64,000 nucleotides of DNA from an uncultured Prevotellaceae bacterium (GTDB lineage Bacteria; Bacteroidota; Bacteroidia; Bacteroidales; Muribaculaceae): assembly GCA_900318255.1 (NCBI GenBank), contig ONJX01000004.1, positions 1 to 64,000 on the forward strand, read 5' to 3'. The notes beneath the pieces are model-generated. The model searched no databases, was not told the origin of the DNA, and worked only from the letters and a program-made list of their open reading frames with translations. Positions 31,880-40,622 of the stretch are shown in pieces. The position numbers and the translations under genes were made by a program. Numbering within the stretch: the first letter of the stretch is position 1; each line of letters opens with the position of its first letter.

Positions 31880-34192
31880 TTACTGGCTCAGGCGGGATTT
31901 CTCGTCGCTGCCGGCTCCGCTGCCGCGCCACTTGCTGCTGGCGGCGTTGAACTTGTAGCGCACTGTCACTTGCACCTCGCGCGAGTCGCGGTGCGAAGCC
32001 TGGCACATGTTGCGCAAGCCATAGCGCAGTTCCACCTTTTCTTGCGCGTCGAGCAGGTTTCGCCCGGCAATTTTTACACTCAGGTGGTCGTTGAGGAATG
32101 TCTTGGTAATGCTCAAGTTGAGGTTACAAACGGCTCGGGTAAGCGACACGTTCTCCATGTCGCCCTTAGTGGTGATGTCTAGGCTGGCATTAGCTGTGAG
32201 TGTAGGTAAAATTTTGATGTTATTATTGAACTGAATCAGGAAAATGGGGCGCTTGGGGCTGATATAGCCAACAGGTGTGGGAATCTTTGTCCAGTCTTTA
32301 ATCATGCCCAGTGAGAGCTGTGGCTCATAGATGCCAAACTTTGGGTTAAGGTTAAGCATCAAGCGCATCTTGTGGCTGTGGTCGAGGTTCTCACGGGTGA
32401 GAAGGGTGGTGGCCTCGCTGCCGGGCACCTCGTGCGCCACGTTGATGATGTGGTCACTCACATGCTTGTATTCGGCCATGAGGCTCATCCATCGCCACAT
32501 CACCATGAGTCCTACCTGATTGTTGATTGATGGCTTGAGGGTGGGATTGCCGCTCTCCCAGGTGAAGCGGTTGCCATAGGACACGTTGCTGGTGAGCTGC
32601 CAGTAGTAGGGGCGCTGAATCTTCATGCTATAGTTGAGCATGAGCTGCACTGCGCCGGCTCGTGCCTGCAGGCCCACGGTGGGAAACAGGTGATGATAGG
32701 TACGACTCTGCTCGGCAATGCGCTCGCCCATGCTGTAGTAGTCGCTTGTCACATTCTCGTTACGCAAGCCCAGGCGCATTGAACCGAAGGGCAATGGGCG
32801 GGCATATTCCACAAAGAAGGCATAGCCCTGCTCGCGCTGCTCAGTTACCGACGACGGCACCACCTGCTCAGGGTTAAGGTACTCGTCGTTGCGGCGGGTG
32901 TTGCTCAGCTCGGTGCCTGCTTGCAGATTGCCACCGAGTGCTGGCCATGAGAGCACAAGTTTGCCGGCCAGCAGCTGGCTGCGTGCCATGCTCTGCGCGG
33001 TGACGATGCGGCTGTCGCGTTCTTGGCTCACCTCGTCGTTGAGCTGGTGCTTGCGGCTCTTGCTGAACATGTAGTCAAGGTTCACATCAATGCCCAACTT
33101 TCCCACCCTGCCGTTGTAGTAGGCATTGAGGGTGTGGGGCATGTTATAGGTTGAGTGATAATCGGCAGTGTTCTCAACGTGGTCGTAGAATTGGCCATCG
33201 GCAATCACGTCGGCAATCATCGTGCCGTGGCTTTTGTTCTTGAAGTACCACTTGGTATCGTAGCGCACGCCCATTGAGTGGTTGTCGCCCAGCACATAGT
33301 TCACTCCCACCGAGCTGTAGAGCGACTGGCTGTGGCTCTTGTCCTTGAGATGCTGGTCGAGGAGCCAAGTGGTGTCGGCCTGCACGTCAAACTTTATCAA
33401 ATCGTTGTTCTCCCAGCAGTCGTCGTTGTACCACACGGCACCAAACACATCTACTCCGCCCTTGCGATAGTTCCAGTTGATGCCGGTTGCAAGGTCCATA
33501 TTCTTTCCTTGATAATAATTGGCCTCGGCATCAAACGAGAATCCCTCGCCTTGCGGACGCTTGGTCTTGATGAGGATAACACTCTCTACATCGGCCTTGT
33601 ACTTCGCGCCAGGATTGGTGATGAGTTCCACACTCTCGATGTCGTCGCTCTTGAGCTGGTCGAGCTCGCTCTTGTTGCGCATCTCGCGGCCGTTGATGTA
33701 GATGAGCGGTGTGCCCTTGCCAAACACTTCGATGCCATCGGCCTTCTGTTGCACTCCAGGCAGATTTTGCAACACATCGCTGGCGGTGCCCACACGGCTC
33801 AGCAGCGTGCCGTCAACATGGGTCTTAATGCCCTCGGTGGTGAGCTTGAAGACGGGGCGTGTGGCCTTCACCACCACCTCGCCAAGCATTGTGGCCTCGG
33901 GTTGTAATATAATAGTACCCATATCCCCACTCCTTGAGTTGATGAACTTGGTCTCGTAGCCAATGTAGCTGACCTTCACTATAGCTTGCTTGCAAGAGCA
34001 TAGGATGGAAAACTTGCCGCCATCATCGGTGGTGGTGCCAGCCACAAAAGCGCTGTCGTTAGGGGTGAGCAGTACCACATTGGCAAAGGCAAAAGGTTGC
34101 TGGTTCTCGTCGAGCACTGTGCCAGTGAATGTTGTCGCCATCATTGTCACAGTGCTTAAAATCGCTGTTAGAAATAGGAATGTACGTCTCAT
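31880..34192 (-). CDS. Outer-membrane beta-barrel protein, TonB-receptor-like, with carboxypeptidase-like N-domain
   Basis: 770 residues: signal peptide (MRRTFLFLTAILSTVTMMA), a carboxypeptidase-regulatory-like beta domain (about 20-105: FTGTVLDENQQPFAFANVVL and VSYIGYETKFIN), a plug-like part (about 110-215: EVVVKATRPVFKLTTEGIKT, TASDVLQNLPGVQQKADGIE, VELITNPGAKYKADVESVIL) and a long barrel. This is the Bacteroidota outer-membrane beta-barrel family related to TonB receptors but lacking a partner SusD. The last of the three barrels controlled from the sigma factor at 39905; a 40-bp element shared with the next barrel gene lies upstream (34282-34326). Confidence 0.85.
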   Translation of the reverse strand: MRRTFLFLTAILSTVTMMATTFTGTVLDENQQPFAFANVVLLTPNDSAFVAGTTTDDGGKFSILCSCKQAIVKVSYIGYETKFINSRSGDMGTIILQPEATMLGEVVVKATRPVFKLTTEGIKTHVDGTLLSRVGTASDVLQNLPGVQQKADGIEVFGKGTPLIYINGREMRNKSELDQLKSDDIESVELITNPGAKYKADVESVILIKTKRPQGEGFSFDAEANYYQGKNMDLATGINWNYRKGGVDVFGAVWYNDDCWENNDLIKFDVQADTTWLLDQHLKDKSHSQSLYSSVGVNYVLGDNHSMGVRYDTKWYFKNKSHGTMIADVIADGQFYDHVENTADYHSTYNMPHTLNAYYNGRVGKLGIDVNLDYMFSKSRKHQLNDEVSQERDSRIVTAQSMARSQLLAGKLVLSWPALGGNLQAGTELSNTRRNDEYLNPEQVVPSSVTEQREQGYAFFVEYARPLPFGSMRLGLRNENVTSDYYSMGERIAEQSRTYHHLFPTVGLQARAGAVQLMLNYSMKIQRPYYWQLTSNVSYGNRFTWESGNPTLKPSINNQVGLMVMWRWMSLMAEYKHVSDHIINVAHEVPGSEATTLLTRENLDHSHKMRLMLNLNPKFGIYEPQLSLGMIKDWTKIPTPVGYISPKRPIFLIQFNNNIKILPTLTANASLDITTKGDMENVSLTRAVCNLNLSITKTFLNDHLSVKIAGRNLLDAQEKVELRYGLRNMCQASHRDSREVQVTVRYKFNAASSKWRGSGAGSDEKSRLSQ

Positions 34193-34281
34193 ATCATTTT
34201 TTTGCTTATAATTTCAAAAACATAACCGCTCCAAGCGGTTTCATGATACTGACGTAAATAGCGGGGTGAAATGTTTCACTC

Positions 34282-34326
34282 CATGACCTCTTTTTTCAAA
34301 AATCTTGATTTAGGTTAAGGTTTTGG
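34282..34326 (-). promoter_or_regulatory. Conserved upstream element, copy 1
   Basis: Read on the minus strand: CCTTAACCTAAATCAAG, then ATTTTTGAAAAAAGAGG and TCATG. It lies 90-134 bases before the barrel gene that starts at 34192 and aligns with 36644-36685 along nearly its whole length. Candidate site for the ECF sigma factor or a co-regulator. Confidence 0.6.
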
Positions 34327-34381
34327 CACAAAAATACCACGGCCTGCACTGTAGTGGTAGGCAATCTATATTGAGGATATT

Positions 34382-36589
34382 TTATTTCCCTCGTGAGATG
34401 CCGCCCTCCAGGTCGTCGTTCTCAATGGTGACATCGGTGGTTTTTACTTTGTTTTTGAGTTTACCGAAACGGTAGGTGACAGTAATCCTGAAGAAGCGGC
34501 CATTAGAGGAATTGCAGCTATCGCCCCAGCCCACGATGTCGCCCTGGGTTGTGCGAGTCTTGTAGTGCTGGTTCTTGTGGAATGGCGAGTTGGCAGTGAG
34601 GCGCACGGTGAGTCGGTCATCGCTCAGGAATGAACGTTGCAGGGTGAAGGCATAGCGGTTCCAAGGTTCCACAACCGAATAGATGTTGTCACTTGAGCGC
34701 CCAATGTTTCCAAAAGTGTAGGCTGTAACTTGTAGTTTCCAGGGCAGTTTCTGTGCCACATAGAGGTAATAGTACATTGATGTTTGTCTCAGTTCCAATC
34801 CTATCTCGTCACTCTTGTAGTTGCGGTGCCATAGGTTGAGGTTGGCGACAAATGTGGTGTTCTCCAGTGGCTTCCACTGGATGTAACTCTCCAGTTGCCA
34901 ACGATGCTGGCGAATCACGTTGCCGTAGGTTTGCACGCGTGTGTCGCCACGGGCATAGATGATTGACCCCAATGCGTTGCTCACGAAGCGGTATTGAGGC
35001 CATAGCTGGATGGTGAGCTTGGAGCTTGTGTACATGTAGGGCAAACCTATCGAATGGGTGCGCACACTGCCAAGTTGGGCATTGCCAAACTGCTCTCCTC
35101 CAGGATAAATGCGCACTGCTGGGTTGAGGTAAGTAATACCTGGACGATTGATACTAGTGGTATAGACCAAGCGAATTGACTGTTGGTCGTTGATTTGGTA
35201 CTTGATGCTGGCTTGCGGCACCCAATCGCTCAGGTGCTTGTCGAAGTCTGGACTCTTGCCATTGGGGTAGTGCCCTTTCATGTAGCTGTACTCGTAGCGC
35301 AGTCCAGCTCGGGCGCTCCAGTTGCCACGGGTCCACATGTAGTCGGCATAGAGGGCGGCAATGCGCATGGTGTGGTTGAAGTCATCGCTGGTTGTTTCAA
35401 GCAAACTCTCATAAAATAGTTGCTCGCTAAGACTGCTGTTGTGGCGGTCGATATACTTGGCCCCAACCTCCAGCTTATGCCCTTCCCATAGTGGGCGCAC
35501 ATAGTCCAGCTGCAGCGTGTGTTCAGTGAAGCGTTCACGCGACTTCTGTGAAAAACCGCCATAAGGGTAAGGAAAATCCACAAGATTGCTATAGGTCGTC
35601 TCTTGGTCGGAGTGCTGGCGAGTGAGAGCGAGCATGTAGGAGAAAGTGATTTTCTCATCCTTGCGATGTGTGCGGTGCTCATAGTCGAGTCGTCCGTTCC
35701 ACGAGTGGTGACTATAGCTTGGCATGTAGGAGCTCTCGGTGTAGCTATAGATGTGGTTGCCCATTGGGTCGAGCTTGGTGACATCGGCACAGCCCTGTAC
35801 ATTTATCTTATAGTAATAACCGCTCAGCGATGCTGATAGCAGGTTGAGGGTGTCGATGTCGAAGCTGGCATTGATGTCGGCATAGTGCATGGGTCCGGGA
35901 TTGGAACCGCGGTTGTGCACGACTTCGCTGTTCCCCGAGTCCAAGAATGTGCGCTCAATGTAGCCATTGTTAGTTGTGATTTTCTTCGACATGTAGTGAC
36001 AGCCGTAGTTCACGCTCACGATAGCCTTGCCCATCTGCGCTGCAAGATAGGCGCTGAGTGAAGGCATCTTGAGATTGTCGTAGCTGCCATAGAGCGAACC
36101 GCTGATGCCCTCCATGCGGTTGTTGTCCATCATCACAATGTTAAGGATGGCGTTCACGCCCTCGGCATCCTCGCGCGCGCCAGGATCAGTGATCACCTCA
36201 ATGCGCTTGATTGACGATGCGGGTATCGCTTTGATCACGTCTTTCGCATTCTTGGTCAGGCTGGGATCAAGATGACCGTTCTTATAAATCTTGAAATTGG
36301 TGTTGCCGCGCACGAGGATATTCTCCTCACCATCAACTGTGACCATGGGCACCTTGCGCAGCATGTCCATCGCGGTTTGCGTCTTTGAGTCATTGTCGGC
36401 CTGCACGTCATAGGTGGTGCGGTCCACCTCCTGCTTGATGAGTTGGCGTTGAGCGGTCACTGTCACTCCATCGAGCAGGTTGTCCCAGGCGGTGGTGTCG
36501 GTTGGCGCAGTAGAGGTTGTGTCACTCGGCGTTTGAGCATGACCAATTGAAAAAACAATCACAAACAATAAGATAAAAAGCTGTCTCAT
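34382..36589 (-). CDS. Outer-membrane beta-barrel protein, TonB-receptor-like
   Basis: 735 residues: signal peptide (MRQLFILLFVIVFSIGHA), a short Thr-rich linker, then directly a plug-like domain (about 38-150: DGVTVTAQRQLIKQEVDRTT, AMDMLRKVPMVTVDGEENIL, IKRIEVITDPGAREDAEGVN) and the barrel, ending in IRVTYRFGKLK before a charged tail. Unlike its two neighbours it has no carboxypeptidase-like domain. Middle gene of the three-barrel group; its upstream region (36644-36685) carries the shared 40-bp element. Ligand unknown; the family imports or senses compounds at the outer membrane. Confidence 0.85.
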   Translation of the reverse strand: MRQLFILLFVIVFSIGHAQTPSDTTSTAPTDTTAWDNLLDGVTVTAQRQLIKQEVDRTTYDVQADNDSKTQTAMDMLRKVPMVTVDGEENILVRGNTNFKIYKNGHLDPSLTKNAKDVIKAIPASSIKRIEVITDPGAREDAEGVNAILNIVMMDNNRMEGISGSLYGSYDNLKMPSLSAYLAAQMGKAIVSVNYGCHYMSKKITTNNGYIERTFLDSGNSEVVHNRGSNPGPMHYADINASFDIDTLNLLSASLSGYYYKINVQGCADVTKLDPMGNHIYSYTESSYMPSYSHHSWNGRLDYEHRTHRKDEKITFSYMLALTRQHSDQETTYSNLVDFPYPYGGFSQKSRERFTEHTLQLDYVRPLWEGHKLEVGAKYIDRHNSSLSEQLFYESLLETTSDDFNHTMRIAALYADYMWTRGNWSARAGLRYEYSYMKGHYPNGKSPDFDKHLSDWVPQASIKYQINDQQSIRLVYTTSINRPGITYLNPAVRIYPGGEQFGNAQLGSVRTHSIGLPYMYTSSKLTIQLWPQYRFVSNALGSIIYARGDTRVQTYGNVIRQHRWQLESYIQWKPLENTTFVANLNLWHRNYKSDEIGLELRQTSMYYYLYVAQKLPWKLQVTAYTFGNIGRSSDNIYSVVEPWNRYAFTLQRSFLSDDRLTVRLTANSPFHKNQHYKTRTTQGDIVGWGDSCNSSNGRFFRITVTYRFGKLKNKVKTTDVTIENDDLEGGISRGK

Positions 36590-36643
36590 ATTTTACACAT
36601 TTATAATAGAAGACGCAATCTTCCACTAAATGCGGTAACAGAA

Positions 36644-36685
36644 CATGACTTTTTTCAAAAAACTTGATTTAAGTCAAGGTTCTTG
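36644..36685 (-). promoter_or_regulatory. Conserved upstream element, copy 2
   Basis: On the minus strand: CCTTGACTTAAATCAAG, then TTTTTTGAAAAAAG and TCATG, 55-96 bases before the gene starting at 36589. It matches copy 1 at 34282-34326, with the same order of blocks; only two bases of length differ. Confidence 0.6.
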
Positions 36686-36715
36686 AGAAAAACAATATAT
36701 TTCAAAAGGGAGAAT

Positions 36716-39235
36716 TTAGTAACCCATACGAGATGTGTCTACCTCTTTTCGCTTTTTCTCCTTGAAGTTGCCTATGCGGTAGATGACGGAGAGCGATGCA
36801 CTGGCATAATTCATCCAAAGTCGTAAATCGTAATCTTGGTTTCCCTGTTTTGAACGTGTGGTGATGTGATTGTTGAAGATATTGTTTCCAGCAGCAATCA
36901 CACTCCACTTCCCATTCTTTGAAGTCCATCGCAGCGAGGCATTCAGTCTGAACAATGGGTCTATGTCGTACACGCCTTGAATTGCTTTCGACTGAAAGAA
37001 TGGGTTGAGGATGAGTTGTATGTTATGTCGTTGAGAAAGTTTGACCACAGCCGTACCACGCATGATGATAGAGACATGTTTGCGGTTGAATGGTAAATCG
37101 AAGAAGTTGCCGCTCTTGTCATGACGATAAAGACCTGTCGCACTCACATGTCCGTTAAGCCAGCTACCCACCGCGAACTGTGCCGAAGCCGACAGTCCAT
37201 AGCAATTGGAGTAATCGAAGTTTGTTTCTTTCATAATGACTGCCATGCGGTCATTAGGTTGATAGGGCAACTGCACGAAATAGTCAGGCTCAAACATTGC
37301 AAAAGCTGTAAACGTATATTTGCGGTTGAGCTGCCACATGAGATTCAAGTCGTAATGTGACATAGGTTTCAGATCGGGATTGCCCCAAATCTCACTGTAT
37401 ACCGATGAATAGTAAATGCTGCTCATGGTGCTCCAATAGGAAGGGTATATGGCGTTGCTGCTGAAAGAGAGGTTGAGCATATTTTTGTCGTTGACATTCC
37501 ACATGGCATTGAATTGTGGATAGATGCGCCACTCATTCCACTTTGTCGCGTGATATTGCTCCGCTGTTAATGAGGCTTCAAGGTTCAGAGCTTCACCAAC
37601 TTGCTTACTGAAACCGGAGTAGACGTTGAGGATGCGTTCATCATAATCAACGTGTGAAGTGGCATCGGCAATTGGCTGGCGGTTCTCGTCGAGCGTTGTT
37701 TGGTAGCTGTTATTGTTAGTGAACTGTGCCTTGCTTCCATAGAATATTTCCCAGCCGTTTCTTAACGTATGAGTTTGGTCGGCATAAATTAGCCATTTGC
37801 TCACTTTCTGCCGGCTGTCAACCGAGAGGTTCCGGTTGCTGTCATACATATATCCTTCGAGATTCTGAGTGCGTGGGTTCTGATAGTTTGTATAAGATGC
37901 ACCTAGCTGCAACCCAAATGGAAGGCTATAGCTGGCATCCACATTGTGCATATAGTCGTGCTCTGTGGAGTGTTGGGTGGAGTTGGCGGTGCCAATAGTG
38001 GTGTTTGTTGACTTGGTACCGTTCCATTCCCCAGTATAGGTTATTCCCAAGTTATGATTTTCGGCAAATGCGTAGTCCATGCCAATGTGATATTGGTGAT
38101 TGACACCGTCACTGCGTTGGGTGGTCTTGTCGCTATAAGGTATGCGCTGGTCACCGAGCGGATGATTGGCTTCATGCTCCGCTTGACCATAGCCTGTGCC
38201 GCCGGTAAGGTCGTATGACGCGTCAATACTCAGCTTGTCATGGTTATAGATAAAACTGCCACCAGCACTTCCGCTTGTGTATTTGTGCTGTTTTATGCTG
38301 GCATTTAATTGTCCAGAGAATTGATTTGTGCCAGCAAAGTCCTTGGTGATGATGTTAATCGCCATTCCGCGAACGTGGTATTTTGGTGGTGCCGAGGGCA
38401 TCAACTCGGCTTTTGCCAGCATATCTGCTGGCATTTGTTTCAACCGCTCTGCCACTTGTTCGGCAGTGAGAGTTGTTGGTTTGCCGTTAATGATAAGGGT
38501 CACCGGATGACCGGAGAACGAGATTTTCCCGTTTAACTCCGCAACGCCTGGGATGCTGCGAGTAATTGCGTCGTAGGCGTTGTCGGCAGGTATGACTTGC
38601 AGCAACATAGGCATGTTATAGATGATGTGGCCGTTCTCAGCGCTTGTAAATATGCGTTCCCCTTTCACGGTCACTTCGCCGAGTTGGGTGGCTTCGATTT
38701 CCAGTTGAATGGTGCCTACGTTTTCGCGCGAGCAAAGTTTATAAACGGGTTTGTAGCCTATGTAGCTGAAGCGGGCAATTACTCGCTGCAGGTCGAGCGG
38801 AATGACAAACACTCCGCTGGCATTGGTCACGCCACCAGTGATGTAAGAGGAGTCTGAAGGGTTTAATAGTCTCACATCGGCAAACTCTAACGGCAAACCT
38901 TTCTCGTCAACAATCTTGCCTGTGAGGTGGCGGTTGCTCTTGTGCGTACACTCCACGTAGATCTCATTGTTGCCACTCTGAGTCATGCGGATGGGGTAGA
39001 ACCCAATTACTTGCTTGATGGCATCGGGAACCGACTTGCCTTTGACCGAGGTCGTTACCATGAAATCCTCAAGTTCATTATAGATGAACACAATCTTGTG
39101 CTTGCTTGTCTGCTGCTGGATATATTTCAGTGCATCGCTCATCGACACGTTTTGGAAATTGTGTGAGATTCGTTGCGCCATTACATTGTTTACAAGAGCG
39201 CAAAGCAACATCGTGATTGTCAATAGTCTTTTCAT
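36716..39235 (-). CDS. Outer-membrane beta-barrel transducer with STN and carboxypeptidase-like domains
   Basis: 839 residues: signal peptide (MKRLLTITMLLCALVNNVMA); STN domain (about 24-95: ISHNFQNVSMSDALKYIQQQ and VPDAIKQVIGFYPIRMTQ), which lies in the periplasm and touches the anti-sigma factor; a carboxypeptidase-like domain (about 102-185: GKIVDEKGLPLEFADVRLL, FSYIGYKPVYKLC); plug (QLGEVTVKGERIFTSA to about 300); barrel, ending in a charged tail. Its ATG overlaps the anti-sigma stop (ATGA-type, 4 bases), so it is cotranscribed with the regulator pair. The layout is that of a FecA-like transducing receptor. Confidence 0.88.
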   Translation of the reverse strand: MKRLLTITMLLCALVNNVMAQRISHNFQNVSMSDALKYIQQQTSKHKIVFIYNELEDFMVTTSVKGKSVPDAIKQVIGFYPIRMTQSGNNEIYVECTHKSNRHLTGKIVDEKGLPLEFADVRLLNPSDSSYITGGVTNASGVFVIPLDLQRVIARFSYIGYKPVYKLCSRENVGTIQLEIEATQLGEVTVKGERIFTSAENGHIIYNMPMLLQVIPADNAYDAITRSIPGVAELNGKISFSGHPVTLIINGKPTTLTAEQVAERLKQMPADMLAKAELMPSAPPKYHVRGMAINIITKDFAGTNQFSGQLNASIKQHKYTSGSAGGSFIYNHDKLSIDASYDLTGGTGYGQAEHEANHPLGDQRIPYSDKTTQRSDGVNHQYHIGMDYAFAENHNLGITYTGEWNGTKSTNTTIGTANSTQHSTEHDYMHNVDASYSLPFGLQLGASYTNYQNPRTQNLEGYMYDSNRNLSVDSRQKVSKWLIYADQTHTLRNGWEIFYGSKAQFTNNNSYQTTLDENRQPIADATSHVDYDERILNVYSGFSKQVGEALNLEASLTAEQYHATKWNEWRIYPQFNAMWNVNDKNMLNLSFSSNAIYPSYWSTMSSIYYSSVYSEIWGNPDLKPMSHYDLNLMWQLNRKYTFTAFAMFEPDYFVQLPYQPNDRMAVIMKETNFDYSNCYGLSASAQFAVGSWLNGHVSATGLYRHDKSGNFFDLPFNRKHVSIIMRGTAVVKLSQRHNIQLILNPFFQSKAIQGVYDIDPLFRLNASLRWTSKNGKWSVIAAGNNIFNNHITTRSKQGNQDYDLRLWMNYASASLSVIYRIGNFKEKKRKEVDTSRMGY

Positions 39236-39912
39236 TGCTTGCCCTCCTGTGATGATTCAACAATCAGTTTGTCTCCCTCAAGGTGAATATTGAACGTCTC
39301 AAAGTGTGACAACATTTCAATAACTTTATCAAGCGAATAGTCAGGCTCCCACTGGTAGTATAAACGCAAAGAGCGTACTCCCTCAGATCGATACTCCACA
39401 TCCACATGGTAATATGCCGAGAGTTCGGTTAATATCTGCTCCAATGGTACATTGTCATAGAGACGTGGTTCTGCTTTGGCTGGTGCTTCTTCGTTGCTTA
39501 TTTCAGTGTTCTGCGAGATTTCTTGGATTGTTGGTTCATTATCTTTAGTTGAAAGTTTCTCCACTTTATGGGGCGTTTCCTGTGTAGCCATTTTTTTCTC
39601 GATTCCAAAAAATCCTGTGCGAATGGCGGCATAAGTGAAGCCAAACAATGTTGTCACTATAGCCGCAGCAGCGGCAATCTTGCGCCATAGTGGAATCACA
39701 GCTGCATGGTTTTGCCTTGAGTGAACTAAGCGTTGCCACTCTGCATCAATTTCATCATCAGTCACTTGTGGAGACTGGGTGGCACTCTTTGTCTTTGCCA
39801 TTAACTTATAGATTTCGCGGCACTCATCATCGGCAAGAATATCTTGCCATTGCGCCTCGCTATAATCTTCGGGGTTTTCCAGCATTTGGAATAGTAAATC
39901 GGTCTTATTCAT
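39232..39912 (-). CDS. Anti-sigma factor, FecR-related, without the usual FecR core domain
   Basis: 226 residues. An N-terminal cytoplasmic segment (1-65) would hold the sigma factor, then one membrane span (about 73-97: VIPLWRKIAAAAAIVTTLFG) and a periplasmic part. The final 70 residues (YDNVPLEQILTELSAYYHVD and SLDKVIEMLSHFETFNI) are a DUF4974/STN-like domain. Bacteroidota anti-sigma factors of this type usually have about 330 residues with a FecR domain between the span and this one; here only a Glu/Thr/Lys linker stands there. It overlaps the sigma gene by 8 bases and the STN-receptor gene by 4. Confidence 0.85.
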   Translation of the reverse strand: MNKTDLLFQMLENPEDYSEAQWQDILADDECREIYKLMAKTKSATQSPQVTDDEIDAEWQRLVHSRQNHAAVIPLWRKIAAAAAIVTTLFGFTYAAIRTGFFGIEKKMATQETPHKVEKLSTKDNEPTIQEISQNTEISNEEAPAKAEPRLYDNVPLEQILTELSAYYHVDVEYRSEGVRSLRLYYQWEPDYSLDKVIEMLSHFETFNIHLEGDKLIVESSQEGKQ

Positions 39913-40408
39913 TGCTCTGCTTTTTTAGTGTTTGACGTAATTGGTCAAGTGCGTTGCGCAAGTGCTTGTAGATGGTGGTTTCGCTCACCTCTAAGCGTAC
40001 TGCTATTTCACGGAAGGACAAGCCCTCGGCAAAATGCAGGTGTATCACCTCACGACAGATGGGCGGAAATAACTCGTTTACACCCACTTTAAGCACTTCA
40101 ATCTCATGCTCAAAATCTTCGGGTGAAGTGTCTTCCAACTCACTGGTGGATAATAAGTAACGGTGTACTTGTTGGTGAATTTTATGATTGCGAATCACAT
40201 TCATGCACCTATTGCGCACGCTTAATAATAGGTAGGATTGAGCAGTGTCTTCATTCAGCTCCACTTGCTGTGCAAGTAGCCGAGAAAAGACATCGTGCAC
40301 AATGTCTTTGCTCTCGTCATCATCGTGAAGCAGTATGCTGGCCAGCTTATACATCGCACGATAATGCAGCTTAAAGAGCCGCTCAACTTGTCGTTCTCGT
40401 TGTGTCAT
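39905..40408 (-). CDS. ECF sigma factor, FecI-like
   Basis: 167 residues. Region 2 (about 10-75: FKLHYRAMYKLASILLHDDD, KDIVHDVFSRLL, LLLSVRNRCMNVIRNHK) and region 4 (about 110-160: LFPPICREVIHLHFAEGLSF, VSETTIYKHLRNALDQLRQ). Following genes encode an anti-sigma factor and an STN-bearing barrel, the classic arrangement of cell-surface signalling: the receptor binds its ligand outside, the anti-sigma relays it, and the sigma factor transcribes target genes. Likely targets are the barrel genes here and others elsewhere. Confidence 0.92.
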   Translation of the reverse strand: MTQRERQVERLFKLHYRAMYKLASILLHDDDESKDIVHDVFSRLLAQQVELNEDTAQSYLLLSVRNRCMNVIRNHKIHQQVHRYLLSTSELEDTSPEDFEHEIEVLKVGVNELFPPICREVIHLHFAEGLSFREIAVRLEVSETTIYKHLRNALDQLRQTLKKQSNE

Positions 40409-40445
40409 ACACTATATATACACATAGAAACCGATTTACTAAACC

Positions 40446-40453
40446 ACAAAAGT
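40446..40453 (-). promoter_or_regulatory. -7 promoter box of the FecI-like sigma operon
   Basis: The minus strand reads TACTTTTG about 40 bases before the start at 40408. This is the housekeeping-type box, which does not resemble the shared element before the two later barrel genes. Confidence 0.65.
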
Positions 40454-40521
40454 AAACTTTTTTCTAGAAATAGTTTATTATTGTACAAACAAAGTTAAGG
40501 TGTTAAAGGAAACTTTGCAAC

Positions 40522-40550
40522 TTGGTTGCAAGAACTTTGTCTTAACTTTG
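40522..40550 (+). promoter_or_regulatory. Promoter of the P-type ATPase gene
   Basis: TTG (40522-40524) and TAACTTTG (40543-40550), spacer 18, about 73 bases before the ATG at 40623. Transcription would start near 40557. Confidence 0.65.
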
Positions 40551-40622
40551 CAGCGTAAATAATAGCTTAATTAATAATGTAGGTTGGCTTACAGCCTTGC
40601 TTATACATTTAAATATATTATT

